Assembly (NCBI GenBank): GCA_948330435.1 | Contig: CAOJBY010000021.1 | Span: 1-64,000 of the forward strand | Source of the DNA: an uncultured Lachnoclostridium sp. | Lineage (GTDB): Bacteria > Bacillota > Clostridia > Lachnospirales > Lachnospiraceae | Direction of reading: 5' to 3' | DNA length: 64,000 bases | Part shown: in pieces, positions 50,414 through 59,762 of the stretch | Numbering within the stretch: the stretch's first letter is position 1 | Layout: each line of letters starts with the position of its first letter | Notes under the pieces: generated by a model | The model's database searches: none | Seen by the model: the letters and a program-made list of their open reading frames with translations, nothing else | Told to the model about the DNA's origin: nothing | Translations under genes and position numbers: made by a program

Positions 50414-50978
50414 ACATATCCAAAAGCCTCGATGCCGCATCTGGTGCCTCATCTGCTGTGGTATAAATATCACAACATCCCTCACTTACATCTTGCTCAA
50501 AAGCACAAATACGTACCCCCAAGGATCTGGCTGCTGACAAGACGGGTTCCAAAGCCTGGCTGTGATTGGCATGTATGGCTATCACAGCCACATTCTCTGC
50601 CACCAGTTCATTGACAAGCAGCATCTGATATTCAATGGGATTCACATCACAGAGCACAAAATTCCCAGCCTCCTGTCTGGCCTCTTGTGCCTCCTCCCAA
50701 GTCACGTCAGGAATCTTAACCAGAAATTCCACCTCCCGATCTGCTGTCACTTTTTGAAAACTTTTTATCAATTCTTCATTTTCTTCTGCATCCTGACTTG
50801 TAAGAATCAATGCCAATACCAGGCCACCCTCCCTGATATCTTCAGCCGCCTCCGCCCGCATCATGGATGCCTCATCCTCCTGGTCCTTTTGGAACATGCA
50901 TTCAGTCAAACCAGATATGAGAATAACACAAAGAACAAGAAAAACGATCCATTGGCATTCCATAGATTTACTTTTCAT
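50412..50978 (-). CDS. Lipoprotein with half of a sugar-binding (type 1 periplasmic) fold
   Basis: The 188-residue protein has a signal peptide (IVFLVLCVILISGLTEC) with a possible lipobox. It then continues as only the N-terminal lobe of an RbsB/RhaS-like binding protein (LVLALILTSQDAEENEELIKSF ... VNELVAENVAVIAIHANHSQALEPVLSAARSLGVRICAFEQDV). Full-length members are about 300-360 residues, so half of the ligand cleft is missing. The start at 50978 has AGAGGTG 6 bases upstream. It stands alone, without transport genes. It may be a truncated relic or a sensing protein. Confidence 0.65.
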   Translation of the reverse strand: MKSKSMECQWIVFLVLCVILISGLTECMFQKDQEDEASMMRAEAAEDIREGGLVLALILTSQDAEENEELIKSFQKVTADREVEFLVKIPDVTWEEAQEARQEAGNFVLCDVNPIEYQMLLVNELVAENVAVIAIHANHSQALEPVLSAARSLGVRICAFEQDVSEGCCDIYTTADEAPDAASRLLDM

Positions 50979-51025
50979 AATAATCACCTCTGTCAGCTTA
51001 CACTGCTCTCCATCACTTCTATTCC

Positions 51026-52501
51026 TTACGGCTCAAAGCGAATGGCATAAAGCCAGCTTCCCTCCCGACCGCCCATAGACCATTCTTTCAACAGCTTCAT
51101 GGATTTATGCTCCCGAAGCTGACTTTTTACAAAGGATCTGTCGTGAGAGTACAGCAGAACAAGGCCTTCGGGCTTTAAGATCCTCTCTACCTTTTCAAAA
51201 AACTTTCTATAGAGAAATTCTAATTGATGGCCTGTAAGGCTTCCTCCTTTTACCGGAAAATTTGTCACAATCTCGTCAAAGGCATATTCATGGGTAAAAT
51301 CCAGAAAATCCCGATTTACAAAATGTGCCGGCACACCGGCAATACGGGCATTTTCCCGTGCTCCTGCAATGGCCGGCCCATACTGATCCACTCCATAAAG
51401 TGTGTCGCCATGGGACAGGTAATTCCGTTCCAGCAACATCGTCCCCACACCGCAAAACGGATCCAATATCCTTGCCCCTTCTTTAAGCCAGGGCCTGGCA
51501 AGTTCCATAAAAAGAGCCGCCCGGGCAGGCTTTATAGATGCAGCCACACTGTTCTTTCGGTAACGAAACCTGTGATCTGGCAGAGTATATAGCTTAAGAA
51601 GCGGATAAAAGCCCCCTGTTTTTGTCTCAATCAGACGAAGCTCCAACTCATAGTCTGTAGTGGAATTCACCAGTATTCCGCCCGTCCGGTATTCCAGATC
51701 CGCCGCCAGCTTCTTTGTAAAACGAATTCGCTGTTCCGGCTCCATATGGCTCTTACATTCTATTCGAAAAAAGAAAGGACCATCTCCCTGATGAAACTCC
51801 TTTAAAAGCTGCTTTAAATTCGAGTTCGTCAACTGTTCCGCTATGGTATCCCTTTTCAGTTCTTCCGTGTCTATGCAAAACAGCAATTCCTGAAATGTCC
51901 GTATAGAAAGCAGCTCCTCAAGATCAGCACCCAGCACCTTAAGTCCCCCCCGCAGAAATACCACATGTCCTGTAGCAATCTTGTTGGCAGTTACCTCCCG
52001 ATAATCCCGGTGGGTAATAAGAACCACATCCGAAACCCTTGTAAGCCCGGTAAACTCATGCTTTACAGGCTCCTCACAGCCATAAATCAATGCATTTAAA
52101 GCACTTAATTCTTCCTGTAGATGCTTCCTGGACTCCACAGTCAGTTCTTCTCCTAAAAGTTCTTTCCTGCGTTCCTTTAATTCTTTTTGATACTTTGAGC
52201 AATCGCAACCTTTAAGAGCCTCCAGATAGGCTCCCCGCACAAAACGCTGGTTTTCTTCCCTGTAAGCTCTCCAAAGGGCTTCCCTGCAGCTTTCTGTTCC
52301 CAGACACCCCAATACCAAAGCACCATTTTTTCGAACTTTAGCATCCTGAGACTTCAACAAATCCAAAAGCACTTCTGGTTCCTTTTGAAAAAATTCCCTT
52401 AATTCTTCCAGCCCATTACCACTTTTCAGTTCCATTTTCATATCTATCAGATTCCGACGTAATTCCTGATTCTGTTTGATATATTCAAATTGTTCCCTCA
52501 A
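51026..52501 (-). CDS. Trm14/TrmN-like RNA methyltransferase with HEAT-like N-terminus
   Basis: The 491-residue protein has helical repeats at residues 1-150 (LLDLLKSQDAKVRKNGALVLGCLG), a THUMP-like RNA-binding region near residues 250-320 and a Rossmann methyltransferase domain. The methyltransferase carries ARILDPFCGVGTMLLE, YGVDQYGPAIAGARENA and a variant catalytic motif TNFPVKGG in place of NPPY/NPPF. This suggests an N2-guanosine tRNA or rRNA methyltransferase, though the altered motif leaves substrate and activity open. The TTG start is preceded by AGGAG at a long distance, so a later start is possible. Confidence 0.75.
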   Translation of the reverse strand: MREQFEYIKQNQELRRNLIDMKMELKSGNGLEELREFFQKEPEVLLDLLKSQDAKVRKNGALVLGCLGTESCREALWRAYREENQRFVRGAYLEALKGCDCSKYQKELKERRKELLGEELTVESRKHLQEELSALNALIYGCEEPVKHEFTGLTRVSDVVLITHRDYREVTANKIATGHVVFLRGGLKVLGADLEELLSIRTFQELLFCIDTEELKRDTIAEQLTNSNLKQLLKEFHQGDGPFFFRIECKSHMEPEQRIRFTKKLAADLEYRTGGILVNSTTDYELELRLIETKTGGFYPLLKLYTLPDHRFRYRKNSVAASIKPARAALFMELARPWLKEGARILDPFCGVGTMLLERNYLSHGDTLYGVDQYGPAIAGARENARIAGVPAHFVNRDFLDFTHEYAFDEIVTNFPVKGGSLTGHQLEFLYRKFFEKVERILKPEGLVLLYSHDRSFVKSQLREHKSMKLLKEWSMGGREGSWLYAIRFEP

Positions 52502-52538
52502 ATTCTTGTTTCCACTCCTACTGATATAATTTTATATA

Positions 52539-53390
52539 CTATGCTTTAAATATCAACTGATATCTGTACAAATGCCGATCCTGATAATCAAAACTCTGTT
52601 TTCTGCTAAAACCCAGCTTCTCAGCCAGACACCGAGAATTGTTGTTTTCCTGTTCAATGTAAGCACTTACGCCGGGAAAATCCAGCACCTGCTTTCCATA
52701 ATTCAATGCCGCCCGGCAAGCCTCTTCCCCATAACCCTGACGGCGGTATTTCCTGCCAATCAGATAGCCCATATCAATCTCCGAAAAGTCAAGATAATTG
52801 GCAATACCAAAGCCTGCCCTTCCTATCATCTCCTGACTGCTTTTTTCTATCACTACCCACATACCAAATTGATACAGGCCATACATATAAGCAATGTAAG
52901 CCTTTATTTTCTCCTCTTCCTCCTCCCGGTCAAGGGTCAGCTCCGGTGACAGGGTCATAGAGGGTTCTTCCCGGTATAATGCGTTAATGCCATCCAAATC
53001 CGAAAGTGTCATTTCCCGAATCAAAAGCCGCTTTGTCTCTGCTATGAGTACCGGAAGTCCCATGGCCCTGGTATGGATATTTTGAAGAAAACCCCTATCA
53101 ATCTCCTGAAAGCCCTCAAACAATATATGGCAACCAGATAAACGCTCCCCGGGAAGAGATGGATTTAAATATCCAACGCAAAAAAGCCCCAGTTCCAAAG
53201 CTATTCTCTCCTCCCGGTCGGTCTCCACCAGACACAAAACCTCTGGCTTGTCCGCTTTCAACTGATCAACAGCTTTTAAGAAGTCCACTGGCTCCAGATG
53301 TTCTGGTTCACTCCAGGGAAGTGCTTCCCTGGTTAAAGTTTCTTTTAATAATTCGGCTCCGGAGACTGCAATCACAATTCCTTTCAACAT
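52539..53390 (-). CDS. GNAT acetyltransferase with N-terminal HAD-like fragment
   Basis: The 283-residue protein has a C-terminal GNAT domain (LLIREMTLSDLDGINALYREEPS ... MGYLIGRKYRRQGYGEEACRAALNYG, with AcCoA-binding RxxGxG). The N-terminal 110 residues resemble the later part of a HAD phosphatase (VLCLVETDREERIALELGLFCVGYLNPSLPGERLSGCHILFEGFQEI) but lack the catalytic DxD motif, so that part probably has a binding role. The acetyl acceptor is unknown. GGAATTG precedes the ATG; the site is weak. Confidence 0.8.
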   Translation of the reverse strand: MLKGIVIAVSGAELLKETLTREALPWSEPEHLEPVDFLKAVDQLKADKPEVLCLVETDREERIALELGLFCVGYLNPSLPGERLSGCHILFEGFQEIDRGFLQNIHTRAMGLPVLIAETKRLLIREMTLSDLDGINALYREEPSMTLSPELTLDREEEEEKIKAYIAYMYGLYQFGMWVVIEKSSQEMIGRAGFGIANYLDFSEIDMGYLIGRKYRRQGYGEEACRAALNYGKQVLDFPGVSAYIEQENNNSRCLAEKLGFSRKQSFDYQDRHLYRYQLIFKA

Positions 53391-53498
53391 TTTCCAAAAA
53401 CTCCTTTACGAATCTCCCCTTTTCCGCTAAAATGAATTCGGCAGTTTCTTTGAAACATCTATGGAATGAAGATTTAAAACAAAAAAGGAGAATACATC

Positions 53499-54020
53499 AT
53501 GGCAAAAAATCCACTTATTACTTTTGAAATGGAGGATGGAGGCATCTTTAAAGCCGAACTCTATCCTGATATTGCACCTAATACGGTTCATAACTTCTTA
53601 AGCCTGGTAAAAAAGGACTTCTACAACGGACTTATCTTTCATCGGGTAATCGAAGGCTTTATGATCCAGGGTGGCTGTCCAAATGGCAATGGCATGGGCG
53701 ATCCCGGTTATTCCATCAAGGGTGAATTTTCCCAAAATGGCTTTACAAACGAACTGAAGCATACACCAGGGGTTCTCTCCATGGCCCGATCCATGCATCC
53801 AGATTCCGCCGGCTCCCAATTTTTTATAATGCACAAAACAAGCCCCCATTTAGACGGTGCTTATGCTGCTTTTGGCAAGGTTACAGAGGGAATGGACATT
53901 GTCAACCAGATTGCGGAAACTCCTACTGATTACGGTGATCGGCCTATGACACCTCAGGTAATAAAGTCCGTAACTGCAGAAACTTTCGGTGTAGACTATC
54001 CGGAACCAGAAACTCTGTAA
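53499..54020 (+). CDS. ppiB: Peptidyl-prolyl cis-trans isomerase, cyclophilin type
   Basis: The 173-residue cytoplasmic cyclophilin catalyses proline isomerisation. The core LIFHRVIEGFMIQGGCPNGNGMGDPGYSIKGEF contains the catalytic Arg, and QFFIMHKTSPHLDGAYAAFGKVTEGM is the second signature. AAGGAG stands 8 bases before the ATG. It is convergent with rarA, with 21 bases between the stops. Confidence 0.96.
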   Translation: MAKNPLITFEMEDGGIFKAELYPDIAPNTVHNFLSLVKKDFYNGLIFHRVIEGFMIQGGCPNGNGMGDPGYSIKGEFSQNGFTNELKHTPGVLSMARSMHPDSAGSQFFIMHKTSPHLDGAYAAFGKVTEGMDIVNQIAETPTDYGDRPMTPQVIKSVTAETFGVDYPEPETL

Positions 54021-54041
54021 GACAGTTCAGATGTCTTTCCA

Positions 54042-55379
54042 TTATGATTCTTCCGGATCTGCTGTCATATGTTTGAGCTTACGGAAATATTTCTGAATCT
54101 CTTTCTCATAGCCATTGTCTGACGGCTCATAAAAAATCTCTCCCTCAATCTCGGACGGCAGATATTGCTGATTCACATAATGGTTGGGGTAATCATGGGC
54201 ATATTTGTATCCGATGCCATGCCCCATCTTCTTTGCCCCCGGATAATGGGCATCCTGAAGGTGGGGCGGCACACTGGTCCGGCAGCTCCTCACAGATTCC
54301 ATAGCCTTTCCAATGGCATTCACCGCCGAATTACTTTTAGGTGCACATGCCACATAAGCTGCTGCCTGGGCCAGAATAATCTGTGCCTCCGGAAATCCGA
54401 TACGTTCTACAGCCTGGGCCGCCGACACGGCCACTGTCAAAGCCATGGGATCCGCATTCCCCACATCCTCAGAAGCACAGATCATAATCCGTCTTGCTAT
54501 AAAACGCTCATCCTCTCCGGCATAAATCATCTTTGCCAGATAATAAACGGCCGCATCCGGATCAGAGCCTCTCATACTTTTGATAAAAGCAGAGATGGTA
54601 TCGTAATGGTTGTCCCCGGTCTTGTCGTACCGCACTACACGCTTCTGTATACACTCAGACAGTACATCCAAGGTCAGATGAACCTTTCCATCATCCCCCT
54701 TTTCCGTAGTTAATACACCAAGTTCCACTGCATTAAGAGCAGCTCTGGCATCTCCTCCTGATATATCCGCCAGGAAATCAGATGCTTCCTCCGTAATCTC
54801 CGCCCCGTAGGCACCCATTCCCCGTTCCACGTCATAAACGGCCCGGTGAACAAGTTCTTTCACATCTTTTATCTCCAATGCTTTCAATTCAAAAACCACA
54901 GACCTGGAAATCAAAGCACCATTTACCTCAAAATAAGGATTTTCCGTGGTGGCTCCTATGAGAATCAGAGTACCATTCTCCACAAAAGGCAGAAGATAAT
55001 CCTGTTGTCCCTTATTAAAACGATGAATCTCGTCCACAAAAAGAATGGTTTTCCGTCCATACATCCCCAGATTATCTTTCGCCTGAGAGACAACCGCTTC
55101 CATGTCTTTCTTCCCTGCCACCGTTGCATTAAGCTGGGTAAAGCTGGCTTTGGTCGTATTGGCAATCACCCGGGCAATGGTGGTTTTTCCTGTTCCCGGA
55201 GGGCCGTAAAAGATCAGTGAACTCAGCTTGTCTGCCTTAATGGCACGATAAAGTAACTTATCCTTTCCCAGAATATGCTGCTGGCCTACAATCTCCTCCA
55301 GGGTTCTTGGACGCAGCCGGGAAGCCAGTGGTGCCTCCTGTTCCAAGGTATTCTCCCTCATATAATCAAACAAATCCAT
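54042..55379 (-). CDS. rarA: Replication-associated recombination protein A (AAA+ ATPase)
   Basis: The 445-residue protein (RarA/MgsA, related to WRNIP1) acts at stalled replication forks. It has PLASRLRPRTLEEIVGQQHILG, Walker A FYGPPGTGKTT, Walker B ILFVDEIHRFNKGQQD, a sensor-1 GATTENPYFEVN and the C-terminal tetramer region (HYPGAKKMGHGIGYKYAHDYPNHYVNQQYLP). The start is 7 bases before the stop of the deacetylase gene upstream, suggesting shared transcription. Confidence 0.96.
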   Translation of the reverse strand: MDLFDYMRENTLEQEAPLASRLRPRTLEEIVGQQHILGKDKLLYRAIKADKLSSLIFYGPPGTGKTTIARVIANTTKASFTQLNATVAGKKDMEAVVSQAKDNLGMYGRKTILFVDEIHRFNKGQQDYLLPFVENGTLILIGATTENPYFEVNGALISRSVVFELKALEIKDVKELVHRAVYDVERGMGAYGAEITEEASDFLADISGGDARAALNAVELGVLTTEKGDDGKVHLTLDVLSECIQKRVVRYDKTGDNHYDTISAFIKSMRGSDPDAAVYYLAKMIYAGEDERFIARRIMICASEDVGNADPMALTVAVSAAQAVERIGFPEAQIILAQAAAYVACAPKSNSAVNAIGKAMESVRSCRTSVPPHLQDAHYPGAKKMGHGIGYKYAHDYPNHYVNQQYLPSEIEGEIFYEPSDNGYEKEIQKYFRKLKHMTADPEES

Positions 55380-55386
55380 ATTATTG

Positions 55387-56160
55387 TCACTCCAGAATCA
55401 ATTCATCAGCTGTTACAAATTCATAACCCTCCGCCTGTAGAAGATCGATAATCCGCAAGGCCGCTTTTACGGTGCTGCCATAAGAATCATGCATTAAAAT
55501 AATATCATTTTCTTGAATATTCGTCACTACCTTTTGTACAATCTGATCTTCATTTCGCGTGGTCCAGTCTAAAGTATCCACGGACCAGAAAATAGGAAGC
55601 ATCACAACCTGACACTCCAACTCTTTGTCCCAGTTTCCAAAAGGCGGACGAATATATTCTACAGGTTGCCCGGTAATGGCCATTATTCTCTCACTTGTAT
55701 CCAGAATTTCCCGGCAGGCCTCCTCCTCCGGAAGCCGTGTCACATCTACATGATAATAAGTATGATTTCCGATGAGATGCCCCTCCTCTGCCATCCGCTT
55801 AATAACAGCTTCTTTCCCCTCTATATTTTCTCCCAACAGGAAAAATGTGGCTTTCACATCTCTCTCTGCCAGGCCATCAAGCAGTTCTTCCGTATACCGG
55901 GGATGTGGACCGTCGTCAAAAGTCAGGGCTATTTTTTTCGTCTCTGTGCTCTCTATCCTTTTATCCTGTTTTGTTATATTCTTCTCCTTTGTTGTAGCAG
56001 GATCTTCTTTTCCTGAGACATCTCCCATAGCCATGGCACTCTTCTGCTCCATCTGTCTGCTCCGCATGCCTGCAGCCGTTCCCACTGCTGTCAGCCCAAT
56101 GACTCCTATCAGAAGTCCCCGCTTCCATGCCGGAATACCAGTTACACTCTCTTTTTTCAC
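55387..56160 (-). CDS. Polysaccharide deacetylase (NodB domain), membrane-anchored
   Basis: The 257-residue protein has an N-terminal signal anchor (RGLLIGVIGLTAVGTAAGM), a short linker and a NodB domain. The catalytic pieces are all visible: TFDDGPHPRYT with both Asp, HLIGNHTYYHVDVTRL with the metal His pair, and YIRPPFGNWDKEL, then IILMHDSYG at the end. It probably removes acetyl groups from peptidoglycan or another cell-surface glycan outside the membrane. A GTG at 56160 is chosen because GGGAG stands 8 bases upstream; a TTG at 56175 is less well placed. Confidence 0.9.
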   Translation of the reverse strand: MKKESVTGIPAWKRGLLIGVIGLTAVGTAAGMRSRQMEQKSAMAMGDVSGKEDPATTKEKNITKQDKRIESTETKKIALTFDDGPHPRYTEELLDGLAERDVKATFFLLGENIEGKEAVIKRMAEEGHLIGNHTYYHVDVTRLPEEEACREILDTSERIMAITGQPVEYIRPPFGNWDKELECQVVMLPIFWSVDTLDWTTRNEDQIVQKVVTNIQENDIILMHDSYGSTVKAALRIIDLLQAEGYEFVTADELILE

Positions 56161-56259
56161 CCCAGCTGCTCCCAATCATTCTTTTTCATTATTCATGTAT
56201 ATGCAAAGGGGTAATATTACAGAAGAAAGCTTTGACCTCCAAAAAGCCAAAGCCTCTTT

Positions 56260-56697
56260 TTATTTACTCTCTTCCTCTATCTCTGTCCCCTCAAATTCCG
56301 GGCGGAACTTCCGTTTCATCTGTACCGTCACAATATAAATTACCAATGGCAGAATGCTTCCGCCGGTATTCTCTTCTGCTCCTATACCCATAATCCAATA
56401 CAATACAGCACCCACTCCTACAACATCCAGTGCCAAAATCTTTAGAAGGCCGCTTCGCTGGCCTACCGTCATATTCTCAAATACTCCCAGCCGATAAGGC
56501 TCTACAATATCATTCAATACCGCATATGCAACCACAAAAACTGTCAGCAAAAATTCAAAAACCATCACGTTCATATTCTTGGCAATCAATGCATAGGCCA
56601 CATAGAGAACAATCACTGCGGTAATCCCAATAATAACTCTCGTCGTCAGCCTCCCAACCTCTTTTCTTTTTTCTGGTGTTATAATACGCTTCTCCAT
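56260..56697 (-). CDS. Uncharacterised small membrane protein
   Basis: The 145-residue protein has four predicted helices (VIIGITAVIVLYVAYALIA, MVFEFLLTVFVVAYAVL, ILALDVVGVGAVLYWIMGI and ILPLVIYIVTVQM) and a charged C-terminal tail. No family is recognised. AGGAG stands 6 bases before the ATG at 56697. It lies 99 bases before the deacetylase gene on the same strand. Confidence 0.75.
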   Translation of the reverse strand: MEKRIITPEKRKEVGRLTTRVIIGITAVIVLYVAYALIAKNMNVMVFEFLLTVFVVAYAVLNDIVEPYRLGVFENMTVGQRSGLLKILALDVVGVGAVLYWIMGIGAEENTGGSILPLVIYIVTVQMKRKFRPEFEGTEIEEESK

Positions 56698-56826
56698 CAC
56701 ATTCTCCTATTCCAGCTTTCTTTCTATTTTTTTAGTGTACCAGAAATAAGATGCACTTGCAAGTTTTCCCTTTTTGTTGTTAAATAAAAAGGGCATTCGC
56801 TAAAAACTAAAGCAGGAGTTGATACC

Positions 56827-57000
56827 ATGATACCCAAAGACCCTTTTATGCTTTTAAGCTGGATCAATATGCAGCTTCGGGATTACTACCCGAATCTTGA
56901 TGAACTATGCAACAGTCTGGATCTGGATCGTATGTCCCTGGAAATTACCTTAGGGGGAATTGATTTCCAATACGATTCAAACAGCAACAGTTTTGTATAA
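56827..57000 (+). CDS. DUF4250 domain protein, 57 residues
   Basis: The small protein begins MIPKDPFMLLSWINMQLRD and ends FQYDSNSNSFV, matching the DUF4250 family of about 60 residues found across Clostridia; function is unknown. AGGAG stands 8 bases before the ATG. It stands alone, convergent with the galactose transporter operon. Confidence 0.85.
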   Translation: MIPKDPFMLLSWINMQLRDYYPNLDELCNSLDLDRMSLEITLGGIDFQYDSNSNSFV

Positions 57001-57073
57001 TTTCCTCTTTATCATGTAAAACAGCGGCCGGAATCTCTTCCGACCGCTATTCGTATCTTCTTCGCTTTTTGCA

Positions 57074-58063
57074 TTATTTTTTCGCAATATACTTCCGGAT
57101 ATCCAGAGAGATAGCAATAAAGATAACAATACCAATCGCAATCCACTGTGCATTCGCATCCATTCCAAGGTACTGCAAAGCCAGCTTCAACAGCTCGAAT
57201 ACGGTAACTCCAATGATGGCCGAGGTTACACGTCCACGTCCGCCGGTAACGGATACACCGCCGATGGTACAAGCCGCAATGGCCTCCATCTCATAGCCCA
57301 ATCCTAAGTTAACGGAAGCACCGCCGGCCTTAGCACCAAGCATAAAGCCTGCCAATCCGTACATAGCCGCCGCTTTCATATAGATCAGAATCAGGGTAGT
57401 CTTAACCGGAACACCGGCCACCTCTGCCGCCTGGGGATTGCCGCCCACCGCATACATATATTTTCCATGACGTGTCATGTTGAAAATAAACCAGGTAATG
57501 GCTGCCACAATAATCGCTATCCAGATAAGGTAGCTGATTCCTAGGAATCTGCCGCTTGCCACATTGGTATAGTCGCTCACATAACCACCCAGAGGAGTTG
57601 CATTGGTGAAGATCATATTGATACCATACACAATCTCCATCATAGCCAGAGTAGCAATAAAGGGAGGCACGCTTAAGTAAGCGATAAAGAATCCGGTAAT
57701 TGAACCAAATACCGCACAAATCAGCATAACAATAACTGCTACCAGAAATACGTTCATCGGCTCCATGTTGGGGAAGAACTTCTGGGAGTAATCCATCCGC
57801 TGCAGAAGCACGCCCGAGATACAGGCTCCGAAACCAATCATACGTCCGGCTGACAGGTCGCAGCCTGCGGTGATAACACAGCCTGCGATACCAAGAGCAA
57901 TCACCAGACGGGAGCTCATGTTCACCAGCAGATTCAGAATGTTATTGCTTGTAAAGAAATTATCAGTGGTCAATCCCGTATAAATTACCAGGATAAACAT
58001 AACGATAATAACACCGTTATTAATCAAAAAATCTGTTATTTGTTTTTTCTTCGTTTTTTCCAT
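57074..58063 (-). CDS. mglC: Galactose/methyl-galactoside ABC transporter permease
   Basis: The 329-residue membrane protein has about ten helices and matches MglC: ALGIAGCVITAGCDLSAGRMIGFGACISG near the start and LGYEMEAIAACTIGGVSVTGGRG in the EAA-like loop. It forms the channel for the sugar bound by MglB. The start at 58063 is chosen because AGGAGG lies 9 bases upstream; an ATG three codons earlier is too close to the site. It ends the operon. Confidence 0.93.
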   Translation of the reverse strand: MEKTKKKQITDFLINNGVIIVMFILVIYTGLTTDNFFTSNNILNLLVNMSSRLVIALGIAGCVITAGCDLSAGRMIGFGACISGVLLQRMDYSQKFFPNMEPMNVFLVAVIVMLICAVFGSITGFFIAYLSVPPFIATLAMMEIVYGINMIFTNATPLGGYVSDYTNVASGRFLGISYLIWIAIIVAAITWFIFNMTRHGKYMYAVGGNPQAAEVAGVPVKTTLILIYMKAAAMYGLAGFMLGAKAGGASVNLGLGYEMEAIAACTIGGVSVTGGRGRVTSAIIGVTVFELLKLALQYLGMDANAQWIAIGIVIFIAISLDIRKYIAKK

Positions 58064-58084
58064 TCTATCCATCCTCCTTCGCCA

Positions 58085-59593
58085 TCAGAACTGGGTTGCG
58101 TAGCCCATAACACTTTCCTGGTTCATCTCGGCTTCTTCCGTGATTTCACCGGTGATCTTTCCGTTACACATGACATAGACTCTATCAGACATACCTAATA
58201 GCTCCGCCATCTCAGAAGAAATCATGATAATAGCTTTCCCCTGCTTGGCCAGTTCGTTCATAATCTCATAGATCTCATGCTTGGCTCCCACGTCGATACC
58301 TCTGGTGGGCTCATCCATAATGAGTACGTCCGGGTCATTTGCAAGCCATCTGGAAACAATAACCTTCTGCTGATTACCTCCGGAAAGATTTGCAATATGC
58401 TCTTTCATGCTGGGAGTTTTAATTCGCAGCTTCTGAATGTTCTCATCCACAATTCCGTCAATCTTCTTGTGATCCAGAATAAATCCGGCTTTCAGATGCT
58501 TATTGTAAATGGATACACCTACATTATCTTTAATGGACAGACAGCCGAAGATACCGTTTCCACGGCGGTCCTCCGTAATCAGTCCGATTCCGGCTTTCAT
58601 GGCATCCTTGGGATGCTTGATCTTCACCTGTTGGCCGTTTATGTAGATCTCGCCGGTCTCCACGCCACGGATACCGAAGATTCCCTCCATAAGCTCCGTT
58701 CTCTGAGCACCAACCAGGCCGCCGAAGCCCAGGATCTCGCCTTTGCGGAGCGTAAAATTAATATGCTGGAAAGATTTTTCATGGATAGAGCAGAGATCCT
58801 TTACCTCCATAATCACCTCGCCCGGCTTATTTCCCCGGGGTGGGTATACATTGGTCAGCTCACGGCCTACCATTTTGGCGATAATATCATCGGTGGTCAT
58901 ATCCTCTGCCCGCCAGGTTCCCACGTACGTACCGTCACGCATGATGGTGATATCATCGGCAATCCGCTTAATCTCATCCATCTTGTGAGAAATGTAAACC
59001 ATGGTTACGCCCTTGTCCCGAAGATCGTTCATGATCCGGAAAAGAGCCTCCACCTCATTGTCCGACAGGGACGAGGTCGGCTCGTCAAAAATCACTACTT
59101 TCGCCTGCTGGGATACGGCCTTGGCAATCTCCACAGACTGCATCTGCCCGACGGACAGAGTGCCAAGAAGAGCCTTGGAATCAAAGTCCATCTTTACTTC
59201 CTGTAACCATTTCTCCGTTTCCGCATACATGGCCTTGTGATCAATCACCTGTAAAGGCCCATATTTCTTCACCGGAAATCTACCCAGGTACAGGTTCTCC
59301 CCTACGCTTCTGGCCGGTACGGGCTGCAACTCCTGGTGCACCATAGCGATACCGTACTTCATGGCCTCATCGGGATTCCCAATCTCAATCTTCTGTCCGT
59401 CGAGAATGACCTCTCCTGCATCCATCTTGTAGATACCGAACAGGCACTTCATCAGCGTGGACTTTCCGGCACCGTTTTCCCCCATCAGTGCATGTACGGT
59501 ACCGGGACGGAGCGACAGCTGTACATTATCCAGTGCTTTAACACCGGGAAATGACTTGCAGACGCCTTTCAGCTCCAGTTTATACTCTGCCAT
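58085..59593 (-). CDS. mglA: Galactose/methyl-galactoside ABC transporter ATPase, two domains
   Basis: The 502-residue protein has tandem ABC domains: the first with Walker A GENGAGKST and LSVGQMQSVEIAKAVSQQAKVVIFDEP, the second with LSGGNQQKVIVSRWLANDPDVLIMDEP and a degenerate Walker A GLVGAQRTELM. This arrangement and order (mglB, mglA, mglC) match the MglABC importer. AGGAGG stands 6 bases before the ATG. Confidence 0.94.
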   Translation of the reverse strand: MAEYKLELKGVCKSFPGVKALDNVQLSLRPGTVHALMGENGAGKSTLMKCLFGIYKMDAGEVILDGQKIEIGNPDEAMKYGIAMVHQELQPVPARSVGENLYLGRFPVKKYGPLQVIDHKAMYAETEKWLQEVKMDFDSKALLGTLSVGQMQSVEIAKAVSQQAKVVIFDEPTSSLSDNEVEALFRIMNDLRDKGVTMVYISHKMDEIKRIADDITIMRDGTYVGTWRAEDMTTDDIIAKMVGRELTNVYPPRGNKPGEVIMEVKDLCSIHEKSFQHINFTLRKGEILGFGGLVGAQRTELMEGIFGIRGVETGEIYINGQQVKIKHPKDAMKAGIGLITEDRRGNGIFGCLSIKDNVGVSIYNKHLKAGFILDHKKIDGIVDENIQKLRIKTPSMKEHIANLSGGNQQKVIVSRWLANDPDVLIMDEPTRGIDVGAKHEIYEIMNELAKQGKAIIMISSEMAELLGMSDRVYVMCNGKITGEITEEAEMNQESVMGYATQF

Positions 59594-59697
59594 TTTGCTC
59601 CTCCTTCTCTTTTTCTATATTATACAGATATTGCAATCTGTCTTTATCCGATCACATACCCATATCTTTTCATTCATATTTCTATTCATTATGAAAA

Positions 59698-59727
59698 GTG
59701 CAGGTGCCGTAATTCCAACACCTGCAC
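59698..59727 (-). terminator. Partial terminator between mglB and mglA
   Basis: A 9-bp GC-rich stem (GTGCAGGTG with CACCTGCAC) is followed by TTTTC on the minus strand. It probably lowers read-through so that the binding protein is made in excess, as in many binding-protein operons. Confidence 0.7.
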
Positions 59728-59762
59728 CAGATTCATTCCTGCAGTTTCTTAGTCAGACGTAT

